DNA from: Castor canadensis
Lineage: Eukaryota > Chordata > Mammalia > Rodentia > Castoridae
DNA length: 64,000 nt
Direction: 5' to 3'
Assembly: GCF_047511655.1 (NCBI RefSeq)
Contig: NC_133392.1
Coordinates: forward strand, 161,996,542-162,060,541
Shown here one piece after another: positions 27,633-38,468 of the stretch. The notes under the pieces were generated by a model. It was not told where the DNA came from and did no database searches. It worked only from the letters and a program-made list of their open reading frames with translations. Made by a program: the position numbers and the translations under genes. Position 1 is the first letter of the stretch. Each line of letters begins with the position of its first letter.

Positions 27633-27799
27633 AGAATGAAAGTATGTTCTCACTCGTGCAAATTATGATAGCGGCAATACTGCTACTCACAGGCCATGAG
27701 TGTGGAGGGGGACTGTCTCGGGTGGACATCAGCTGGGGGTGAAGAGGATCAAAGTACACAACATATATATACATATTTATTAAAAATACATACATATAA

Positions 27800-27945
27800 G
27801 CCAGGCGCTGGTGGCTCACGCCTGTAATTCCAGCTACTCAGGAGGCAGAAATCAGGAGGATCATGGCTCAAAGTCAGCCCGGGGGCAAACAGTTCTCAAG
27901 ACCCTATCTTGAAAGAATCCTATCATCTAACCCCAGTACTGCAAA
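27800..27945 (+). mobile_element. Composite SINE with nearly deleted ID part
   Basis: A well-preserved 7SL-like head, GCCAGGCGCTGGTGGCTCAC ... GACCCTATCTTGAAAGAATC, is followed only by ACCCCAGTACTGCAAAAC. A (CA)n(GA)n microsatellite extends its tail. Confidence 0.9.
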
Positions 27946-27950
27946 ACAAA

Positions 27951-27990
<40 letters not shown>

Positions 27991-27992
27991 AA
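27946..27992. repeat. (CA)n(GA)n microsatellite
   Basis: A CA run turns into a GA run directly after the SINE tail. Confidence 0.92.
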
Positions 27993-30626
27993 GCACAATG
28001 AACCCACCAAACACCGTTTGAAAAAGAGGAGTAGGAGGAGGGAGGCTAAAGAAATGTAACAGAAGGGGTGAACCTGTTCCAAGTCCACTGTATGCATATA
28101 TGGAATTGTCACAAGGAACCCCCTTGGACTACCAATGTATGCTAAAGGAAAAAACAAGGGTCAGAGAACAGTGCTCCCTGTGCTCAGTGAGGGACAGCTG
28201 TTAGGAAGATGGAAAACAGCCAAAGACCCCCAAGAAGGTGGTGTGGGCCTATCCTCAGGTGAGGGCAGCTCTCCAGTTAAGAGGAAGACACCTGAGAAGT
28301 TACCAAAGGTTGGGGGGGGCAGTGAAGCGGACTGCTGGCAACCAAACCCTTGCAGGCCAGCCTTAGGACGGCGGTGTGTTCATGGTGGGCCCAACCCACT
28401 CTGATGGAAGCACACACACCCCTGTGGTATAGGGAAGATCACCTGGAGTTCACGTGCCAGACGGACCCTCACTCAGGGCAGACCCTCCACACCGGGGCAG
28501 ACCCTCCACACCGGAGCAGACCCCTGGCAACAGCCCCTCCTGGTGGAGCCCAGTGCCGGCACTGCCCTGTGCAGAGGCCCTCCTGCTGACACTGCTGCTC
28601 CATCCTGGAATGGAAGATCCATTTGAAAGTTTCCACTTCTCTACGAATTGCAGACTTTCCAGCCCAGGGAGAATACATGACCAGATTTCCTTGGACAGGG
28701 CCAATACGGCCCATCTTCAAAACCTGAATAAAAACATCCCAAGCATCCTCTACCTGGAAGAGGCCTCTTCCAGCCTGGAAGAGGCTCTGCTCTTCGTGGG
28801 GGGAGCAGCTGGAGCCTTCTGAGTACACAGCCGTGCACAGTGCCCAAAGCATCTCCAGGGACACAAGAGCAGGACAGCAGGACAGGGGGCCATCCTGCCA
28901 CCTGCTCTAGAGCTGGCTATATGAGACCCGTCCCAGGGTCTCAGACGCTGGGTTGCTGAGTCTAAGAAGGAAACAGCTCCTCTGTGCACTTACTTTTCAA
29001 GACCAAAGACAAGACACCCGGGAGCTGGCTGTGTGGCAGGCACCACACCACTGGCTCAACCTCTGCTGCTGTCCTCTTGGAGCAGCCGGCATGCACGGTG
29101 TGCATACTGACCACCATCCCAGGCTACTTGTGTGCCAAGTGTCCACAATGCAGAGCCCAGTGAGGCCCAGAGCAGGATGGGCTGAGTCCAGCAGGAGGAG
29201 CTCACAGCCCCACAGCTCAGGAGGCAATGAGAGCAAGGTGCCTGGGAAGGAGAGGGGATGGCACCCCAACCATCCCCTCACCGCTCAGTGAGCGGAGGAA
29301 GAGAGTATAGCAAGTGTGGGCATCGAGTGGAATAAAACAGCTGAGCTTGTTTTGTGCAGCATTTCCACTGCTGTGGAAAGGACAAAATACAGACGCATAT
29401 CTGAGGTACAAAATACAAACTGTGTCACCCTGCTGATTCCACAACGATCTGAGTGCTCTTACACGGCCTTTAAGACCGCACTGCAACAACAGAAGGATGG
29501 ATGTGTGTGTGGCTAGGACATGGCTAAGTTCAAACCCAGTGCCTCAGAGGAGGAGGAGGAGCTACACTCCTCTCTGCTATTTGGATGAGGGCCCTCCAGT
29601 CACACAAATGGCCCTGCCTCCCAGCAAGCACACAGTCCTAGGGAGGCATCTGCACAGTTCAGGGACTGGGCGCCCTCAGCAATGGACCCTCCTAGTCCTG
29701 CAGCTCCAAGTCCTGACACTGGGTCACAGTTGCCTGAGTCCCCAGAACGCACGTCCTGCAGTTACTCAGGCCGAGAGCTTAATGAGAGGGGCCCCTCTAG
29801 AACACAGGTTCAGAACTTTTTCAAACACACAGGTGACCACCACCCTGGGCTCCTAGGAGACATGGCTATGCAAAGCCTCAGCCTGAGGACCAGAATTCAC
29901 TGTCACTCACACTGGCTATAGGAACTTTGGAACAATTTTCTAGTCTGTTTAAAACAAAGCAGTTCCAAAGCAAATGTCTTAAGGCTTTAGTTAACACCTA
30001 CCACAGGCATGTCAAAGACCAGCTGTTGCCAGGGAAGATGGGAATTTACTGGGCAGACAGGGAGGGACACAGCCACTCAGTCACACTGGGAAGATGGTTT
30101 CGGTACAAACTGCCCCCAATGTCCCACTGACTACCTGGCCTGAGAACACCCAGGAGGCCTGAACACCAAGTGGCAACTTTGTTTCAGAAGGAGCAAAAAG
30201 GCTTTCTCTTCTGCCAATCTAAATTACAGAATGGCAGTCTGGTTTATCCTCCACAGGCCCACAACCAGGGCCTCCGCCCAGTCCACCTGCAAGGCCAAGT
30301 GCCTCTCTCTGCTCTCTGCCCCTTCTCTGCCTGCGGCCCTATCCACCCAAGGACCAGTTCCAACGCCCCGTTTCGCAGGCTGAGGACATGCAGCAGACCT
30401 CAGGGCCAGCACTGAACAGAGAGCTGCGCCACCCACCCACTTCTTCCAGGTCTTAACAGAGTCCTCCAGGTAGATGGCTGCCTGTCCTCCAACATCCAAG
30501 CCTAAGGCAAGGGGTCCCAGCACCCCAGCACCTCCCACCTCTGCCTCACTCAGATGGTAGTCTCAAGCCTGTGAGCCTCTAACCTACATGGAGAAGCGTT
30601 AACGCAGGCAGGCTGCGGGGGTTTGT

Positions 30627-30715
30627 CTTTTTTTTGGCACCCCTGGAGTTTGAACTCAGGGCCCTCATGCTTGCTGGGCAGGCAGTCTACTACTTGAGCT
30701 ACTCCACCAGTCCCA
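30627..30715 (-). mobile_element. ID-like SINE monomer, minus orientation
   Basis: A T-rich tail is followed by reversed B and A boxes: GGAGTTTGAACTCAGGGCCC ... CTACTACTTGAGCTACTCCA. Confidence 0.85.
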
Positions 30716-33039
30716 GGCCTCAGGTTTCTGAAGGGCATACACGAGATCAGTGTGAGGCCGGCACCCTGCACTAAGTGGTGTGAAATGGCTTCCATGAGCG
30801 TGTCACATATCACAGACCACCAAGGTCCCAAGAGTAGGGCAGCATGGCACTAGAGAAACCTTCTGAAGCCCCCACAGCCTCACACTTAGGCTCCCCCTAA
30901 CTCCAAAAGCCCCCGGTCAGATCCACTCTGGAGTGGTGATGGGATGGAACAGGAGTTATGGATCTGGACCCCAGGACATGCAAGTGGAAAGGGGACAGAC
31001 CCAAGCCTGTCTTTCCAGTGACAGGGGACGTCAGAACACAAGGTTGAGGAGACAAGGCTGGGGGAAGTGGTGAAGGTACAGCATCTGTCCATATGGCCTC
31101 TGACCTCACCTGGGCAACAGGCCTTGTTGATGGCAGCTCTGGAGAAGCTTCACGGGATACACCAGGAAGGGGAGGGACAGCCAGACCCACTCCTGGCCAG
31201 CCAGCAGTCGGCTCTGCTTCCTCAGACTCCTCCGCCTGTTCCCTCCTCCCTCCCTGTCTGCTGCCTGCCCGCACATGTTTTCTCTCCATAGAAACCGACA
31301 CAACACCCTGTGGATGGCCCTTCCGGCCTGCAGGGCAGCTCAGAACTGGTGCAGTTCTGAGCCACAAAACTTCCAGGCACATGAAAGCAGGAGTGTATCC
31401 TGAAAATGCAGACCCCAAGAGGAGAAGCCCCTGGCCCACCTTGCAGCATCAAGGAAGCAGCCACAAACCCTTGAGGGGCAGCTCTGGCATGCCCACAAAG
31501 GCAAGGTCCCAGGCAAGACTAGCAACAGATCCTCCCAAGTAAACTGACAAACCCACTGCTGTCCACAGATACCCAGCACTCCCATTTGAGGTTCCAAGTC
31601 ACTGCCCCTATGGGGTGGGCTGAGGGATGAGGGGTAGGGGCAAGCCTGAGCTGGGGAGATCCAGGAGCAGCCAGCAGTTGTTTGTGGGATGGGTGAAGGA
31701 TTCCAGCAGGGACACTTCTGCCTGCTGCCTCCAAAGCCAGTGATCAGGAGCTCAGCACCAGACGCTCTGGCTAGGTGGCTTCTCAGAACCCTGACTAGGG
31801 CCCCAGGCCTCTCCCCACGAGGACAGAGGTGGCTCAGATTATAGATGGATTTGTCAATGCCACTGGGCTAGTGTCAGGGAGACAGTTTGGGATACAAGTC
31901 ACCTTTCCCAAGGTCACAACAGCCAACCTTGATGTAGAGAGTAAGTGCCTGCAAGAGAGAGTCGTCTTTCCCAGAAGCCACTATTTTGGGGTGGAAAGTT
32001 GGTTTGGGGAGTTAATGTTTCTCCTAAATGGCTGGGAAGATTGACAGCTGAGGTGGGGCAATTTATTCTGCTTTTAACAAACCGGTAAACCTCCCAGAAG
32101 ATTTGCTACACAGTCCCGCTTGTCAAAGAATGTCACAGGTCCCCAGTTCCTTCCTATAGGTCATCCACATGGTCCAAAGTTAGGGAGAAAGACTCCTTTG
32201 TCAGTGGGGCTGAGCTGTGCTCTGGGCCTGGAGTTGGGGAGACTGCCACCCCATCTCCCACCCCCCTCGCCTGCCCCTCCCCCACAGCTGGAGCTGTGTC
32301 AGAGGAAGGAGGCATTTCCTGTGTCCCCTCCCCCTAACTCCCCCACATTCTTGGCAAGCCCAGAGACAAGGAAGGCAAGAACCAAAGAGGGACCAGCGGG
32401 AGCAGGGAGGCAGGCAGCCAGGCAGCTCCTGTATGCATGGGGCTACAGAACCGGGCCAGCAAGGAAAAGGGTCAGGAAGAGAGGACAACAGGAGACACTG
32501 TCACAGATGGAAGGTGATCTCTGGTGGGCACAGCCTAAGCTGCCTCCCAGGGCATTAGCCACCTTGGTTTCTCTCCCTCGAGGTACCCATAAGGCTGCCA
32601 ACCCCAGCAAGAGTACAAAGGAACTGAGAAAAGCACAGGCCAGGGTCCCTGCAGGCAGGACAGATTCCACTTCCAAGGCCTGGTGGTTGTGGGTCTCCAA
32701 AGAATATCATCATGACAGCTTGGGTGGGGTGGGGGAGAGACAAAGCCCAACAAGATTTCAGGGGGATCACTGCAGCCCAGCCAGTCAAGGCCTCTCCAGG
32801 ACATAGAGGAACCAGGTGGGCACACACTGGGCGACTCTCCGGTCACTGGCTACTCAGTCCCAAGCAGCAACAAACAAGCCAGCCACATCCTGCCCTCATG
32901 GAGCTTGTGATCTGGGGAAAGAAGGTAACACACTTAAGAACCAATAAACAGCAAGAAGGTCACAGATAGCCATGGCCCCTTCCTGGCCCTACCCAGAAAA
33001 CAAAGCCCCTTCTTCCTCTTGGTTGTATCCTCCTCTTTG

Positions 33040-33090
33040 ATTAGGGATAGAGCCCGGGGCCTGACATACAGCAGGCAAAGCAGTTGCCCC
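33040..33090 (-). mobile_element. Degenerate ID-like SINE fragment
   Basis: It reads GGGATAGAGCCCGGGGCCTG, then CAGCAGGCAAAGC, a decayed reversed ID body. It is short and uncertain. Confidence 0.4.
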
Positions 33091-33691
33091 TCGTTGGGGA
33101 GGGCAGGTCACAGCCTCAACTGGTGCAAGGACATGAAGACTCAGTTTGAGCAGCTACTGTGGGCCATGAGGCAGGGAGCAAGTCATACAAGGAGACAGGA
33201 GACACCTGGGCCCCTGATGACGGGACTGCTGTCAGCCCCCCAGTGTCTCCCTCCAGACTTCACTACCAAGGGAGAAATAAGTGCCCAGCTCACAGAAGTG
33301 ACCACATGTGCATGGTTGCAACCACCTTTCCTGGAGATCGTCCTGGAGGCTGGACTACTGACAGCACAGGACATCTTGAGAGTGGACATGGAGCAAAAGG
33401 AGGCCACAAGTCCCAACCAGTTCAAGTTTAGAAGATTTAAAACAGTCCTTTTAAAACTAAGCATCTGTCGGCACAGGCAGATGAGGCCTCTGAGCCCTGT
33501 GGGCTAGGAATCTCCCAGCAGCCAGATCTGGCAGGGAGGCAGCCCCAGGCTAAGGCTCCTGGGCTCAGGCACCCCTGGGACCCAAGAGCCAAAATGAAAA
33601 TGCTCTGGGGACAGATTCAAGTGTGTTAAGACACAAGCTGTGGAGAGAGGCTTCTGATCTCCTGCAGGTGAGACCAGTGTGTCAACAGGAG

Positions 33692-33772
33692 TTTTTGTTT
33701 GTAGTGCTGGGGATGGAACCCCAGAGTGCATACTAGACAAGAGCTCTGCCACTGAGCCACACCCCCAGCTCA
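33692..33772 (-). mobile_element. ID SINE, minus orientation
   Basis: It reads GTGCTGGGGATGGAACCCCA, then TACTAGACAAGAGCTCTGCC and ACTGAGCCACACCCCCAGC, the classic rodent ID order in reverse. Confidence 0.9.
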
Positions 33773-34615
33773 TCTGGAATTCTTTAAAAAAGAAAAGCAA
33801 GTCTGCAGAGGCAGCCACCCTCAGGTGCTCTAGCAGTCCCCCGTAACAGTGCATCCATGCAGGTCCAAGGTCACCCCAGCTCAGGGCAAAAATTCCCCAC
33901 ACAAGAGAAGACCTGGCTTCTACTTACAAACGTTAGGCTCCAGGCTTCTCACAGGGGTGTTTGTAAGGTGTGAGAACACTCTGGGGAGGAGGTTCAGAGG
34001 GACCCTTGGGGCACAGGGCAGCCCCACCCAAGGGTACAGGGCCCCAGGAAGATTAGAAGACAAATATTCTGGCTCCCAGATCTATCTTGGGGGTCCAGGC
34101 TGCCCAGGGCAGCTCTCCTTTCTTCATCACCTGGTCCCAGCCCCTTCTTTGGAGATAAATATCTTACACCAAGGAAATGACCTTTGATTGCTGAACCTAT
34201 GGAAGAGCTGGGTGGAATGGGGTGTTTCTGGGGATGGCTAACCTGCCAGGTGTATAGGTGGAGCAGGGGCAAGACTACTTCCTTCTTTGGTGAACCAGGC
34301 TCTGAGCCTTGCCAGAGTGTGTGCAGAGAACTGGGAGAAGCTCAGAGTAAGCTAAATTAGCACACACCAGCTCCTGAAGAGGGGGGCTGAGGCTTCTCCA
34401 CAGCCCAGCAACCTCCCCCTGCTCAGGGAAGAACCAAAAAGAGCAACTTGAAAGAGCAAAGCTTAATTCTTAACAGCCCTGAAAAAACAACAGAAGCGAG
34501 GAGGGCCTGCCTCCCCCTAGGCCCAGCCCCAAGTCCCCCCAGGCACTGAGGCTTGTAAAAATTCCTGCACAGGCAAGGGCATGGCTGAGAGCCAGGGTGC
34601 TCTGGGGGTGTGTGT

Positions 34616-34631
34616 GGGGGGGGGGGGGGGG
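34616..34631. repeat. Poly-G run
   Basis: Sixteen consecutive G follow a TGTGTGTG patch. Confidence 0.9.
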
Positions 34632-36026
34632 CAGCCTGTGGAGGACCCTCCCATGAGCCGAGGGCTTGTGACATTTAAAGACCCAGTGGAGCACTTATGG
34701 ATAAACCCAACTCTCCCGCACTCAGGGTCTGAGTCAAAGGGCAGAGCTATGACCACCTCCAGTTACAGTGCTGAACACAGCTGTGACTAACAGGAGCCTG
34801 CAGAAGACACAGAGTAGGGACCATGTCCTGGTCCCTGGTTTGTCCTGAAAGGGACTTCAGGTTACTGAATATTCAAAGTAGTGAGCTGGGGCAGATGGCC
34901 CTCAGCCCCAGGAAACTTCTGTAGCTCAGGCTGGACCCATCTCTCAAGGCCCTTCTCATAGGGCAGCAGTCCTGCTGGGGTGAGGGAGGGGGCACCCAAG
35001 CGAGACTGTTCAGCTGGAGAAACCCTTGGTGCCCCCACCCTAGTGGGGTGACACACACAGTCCAGAGGATACCTAGAAGACCATCACAGAGAGCAAAGAA
35101 CAGCCAAGACATCCAACAACTGAAGTTCCTGTGCCGGCCCCACAAAGGACAGGCAGCCCCCCTCCCGCCCCCATTTCTGAGAGTGCTGCCTGGCCCCACG
35201 CTCTCATGCCCTGTCCTCCGGGGCCCGGCAACGCAGTCATGCTGTCAGAGTCTCCTTCAAGTGCCACAACTGAGCACCATGGGGCTGGCTGGCAATGACC
35301 ATCACCCTCAGGGCCTAACCTGGAATCTCAAAAGGCCTGCCCACTGTGGAACAGGAACAAACACGACCTGGGGAGGACTAGTCACCACACTACAGCAGCA
35401 TAGCCTCGACTTTGACACGGAACCTCAGGCCACCGTGGGGCCAAGCACAGGCGTCACCCGCCCGTGGGCTCAATCTGCCCACCAGCCTCTCCCTGTGGCA
35501 GATGGAGTCAAGGCATCTGCTCAGCCTGCGCCGATGCAGGCTGCACCCTTGGACGCTCACTGCAAGCACCAGGGCTGGAGACCAAAGGAGACACAGAGCC
35601 TATAGAGAACCCAGGGTGGGCTGCCAGAGTGCACACCAGGGTCTGGCCCAGCCCCTTCCTCACTTCTGGTTGGCCTTCTCCTTCAGTGAATCAAGCCTAA
35701 GAAAAGGGCAGGTGACGGACACACTGAGGGCACAGTGAGGTATGTCTCACTGCCCAATGGGGAAGACCTGTATCTGAGCACCCACAGCTGTCATGTTCCC
35801 CCCAAGATCTACCACCCAGGGAGGGGAGGATCTTGGCTTCAATACAAAGGCAGGAACCATAGAGTGCCAAGAGCACCTCCAAGATCTGAAAGAGCTGAGA
35901 ATGCACAAAGACTGAAAAAGTCTGTTGAGTCAACAAATACCTGCAATGGGAAAAAGGAGCAAAGAACGAGAACAGAGTTCCTCAAAGCACAAAAGCCCAG
36001 GTTCCACACAAGGAAAGTAAGACTTA

Positions 36027-36142
36027 GAGAGCACTATCTTGCTGCTGGGGTACAGCTCAGAGGCTGAGTGCAGGCTTAGCATGTACAAGGTCCTGGGTTC
36101 GCTCCTCAGCACCAAATAGAGACAGAAAGAGAGCGCTATCTT
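36027..36142 (+). mobile_element. ID SINE with target-site duplication
   Basis: The body, GCTGGGGTACAGCTCAGAGG ... TCCTGGGTTCGCTCCTCAGC, is at about 36043-36128 and ends in a short A/G-rich tail. It is flanked by GAGAGCACTATCTT (36027-36040) and GAGAGCGCTATCTT (36129-36142), a 14-bp duplication with one mismatch. Confidence 0.93.
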
Positions 36143-38385
36143 CTTTAATCTATCAGCCTGGGGCATCCTTTCAAAGTCACCCTGCCTGTCCACCTGTACG
36201 CGCTCCATTGGCCCCAAGGCTGGGTCAGGAGGCAGCTAATTGGACCTTCAAATGGGCAGAAGTGCTTGCTGTAGCACCTGACATGGTTGAGCAGGGCCAG
36301 GGCCAGGTCCCCACGAGGCTGGCAAGTCTCCTCCCAGGGCTGTGTGGCGAGAGGGGTCAGGCAGTGGCATGATGTCTGTATGACACCCCGAAGACCCTAC
36401 ATAACTGGGCACACCAGAGGCCTGACCCACCCGCCAGCCAACAGACCCAGAACTCAGAGCCCATTCTAGCAGAAAGCCAGGAAAGGGCCTAGTGTCCTTG
36501 ACGGGATCTGGCTCTTATCAGGGACTTGTCACTTTTGGATATTCTTACTGCCAAGCCACCAGTCATTCAGCTTGGGGACCCAGTTCTCTCATCCCAGGTC
36601 ACAGGGCTGAGGAGGCCCATCAGCCACAAATGTCCAACGGCATGTGTCCACTGAAGGAGACAGCGCCGGGCTCTGCATTTCTGGTGCACTCAGCAGAATG
36701 AGCAGAGGAATCAAGGGCTACTTCCCACCTTCTCTGTCAAGCCCAGCAGGGTGGCTCCCAGGCCAGTCCCGGCAAGGCCCCGCCTTCTGCCAAGGTTCCG
36801 CCCACTGGAGACTGAGGGTGGACAGGTCAGGATCCCACCAGCCACTCCACAACCGGACAGAGGCCAAGCCAGACACCCAGGTGTGGCCGGAAGAGCTCTT
36901 CTTCAACTCTCCAAGATAAAGGGCCAAATGGCTTCAGGGGTCACCTCAGGAAGAAAGCGCACTGTGACATCTGCACTTTGAATTGATGGCAACGTAACAA
37001 ATGTCTTTACAGAGCAGGCAAACAGCCTGTGTTTCCAGGTGCTGTCTCGGCTTATTTTTACTAGTGCCAGGACACTTTCCTTGATTTAAGACTTGGGAAA
37101 ACTGCACACTCCCACCCTATTCAACAGGCACCAGGGAGCCTCGGGGCAAGAGGTTCCACAAGCGTCACTTCTAACAAGAGGCTGGAATGGTGACAGGAAA
37201 GCTGTAGTCATGATAAAATAAGTATTTCTGTCAAGGGCAGTAGTTGCAAGACGTTGTATTTATTTAAGGGTTTTTTGGGGGGGGTAAAATTGAAACAACT
37301 CACTCTTCGCTGCTTAAAACAGAAGCCACAAAGGGTCCCCCATGCGCAAGTGAAAAGAGGGCCTTGTGAGGCCAAGTGGGGATGGATACTAAAAGGCCAC
37401 AGGACAATTACATCTACCCACCACCTCAGGGAGCCAAAGCTGAGTGAGTGGGACAGGCTTGCTTCCCTGTCTTCCTACTTCCCCTCCTGCTTTAGGAAGT
37501 GGCACAGCCTTGAGGGGCTCTGGTTCTGTTTGTGGGGAACTTGTTAAGCAAGCACTTATTTTTTGCCTGATTTTTCACATCATTTTTAAGCTACCGAATC
37601 AACATTTCACCTTGGTGGATGGGGATTCAGACCTTTCAGAAGGTTTTTAATCCCCTCAAGGCTGGGCCCCGTCAAAGCTGCAGGCCCACCCGTCTGTGCA
37701 GAGGGCAAAGGGTCGTGAGAACGAGTTGGCAGCAATAAAAACCAGGGCAGTGACCTCTTGAACCAGCATCTTTGTGGGGCGCAGGCCTGGAGAGTGCTGG
37801 CTGGGACAGGAGGACGTCTCAGCCTCCTCCCCAACCCCATAGCTCAGATGCCCCTGTTTCCTACCCACAGGGTGAGTCCTCCTCCCCACAGATAATGTCC
37901 TCCAAACGCTCCCAGTCCTAGGGACACTGCCTGTTGTTTGGGGGGGCCTAGGTGCCTCTTAAAAAACATCTGTCTGGAAAGATCACCAGCTGGTCCTCCC
38001 TGGGGTGCCGACCTCTAGAGCCATCAGCACAAATGTTATCAGAAATCTCCTGACCCCTCAGCAACTGGCCTAGACATGGAAAAAGAGGCAACTGGGGTCC
38101 CCAAGGGCCCCCCAAAGCCCAAGTGCTGTGATCTCATCCTGGAGTGGACCTGTAGGGACAGGCAAGGGGCCCTGGGTGCTGGTGGGCTCAAAAGGACAAA
38201 GGTTTTCATGGAGAGAGAACAGTTTGGCATGAAAGCAAGTATGGGGTCAGGGAGGGGCAAAGCAGCCAACACAAAGCCTCATAGTACACACTCCAGCGAG
38301 CCATTACTCTGCTACTTTCATCCTAAAACTGGAAACTGTTTGAATAGGACCTTAAACAGATCCTCTTTTCAACTGAGCAGAGTCC

Positions 38386-38468
38386 GTGCAGCCCAGCTCG
38401 TCTGGAACTCAGGATCGTCCTGCATCAGTCTCTCAAGTGCTGGGATTACAGGCTGTACCACAATGTAT
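38386..38468 (-). mobile_element. B1/7SL-like SINE fragment, minus orientation
   Basis: The reversed B1 order is visible: CAGCCCAGCTCGTCTGGAAC, then CAGGATCGTCCTGCATCAGT and CAAGTGCTGGGATTACAGGC. Confidence 0.88.

Noticed and set aside
32120-32806. 228-codon plus-strand frame
   Set aside because: No domain, and competing frames lie on the opposite strand; a chance frame in GC-rich intron.
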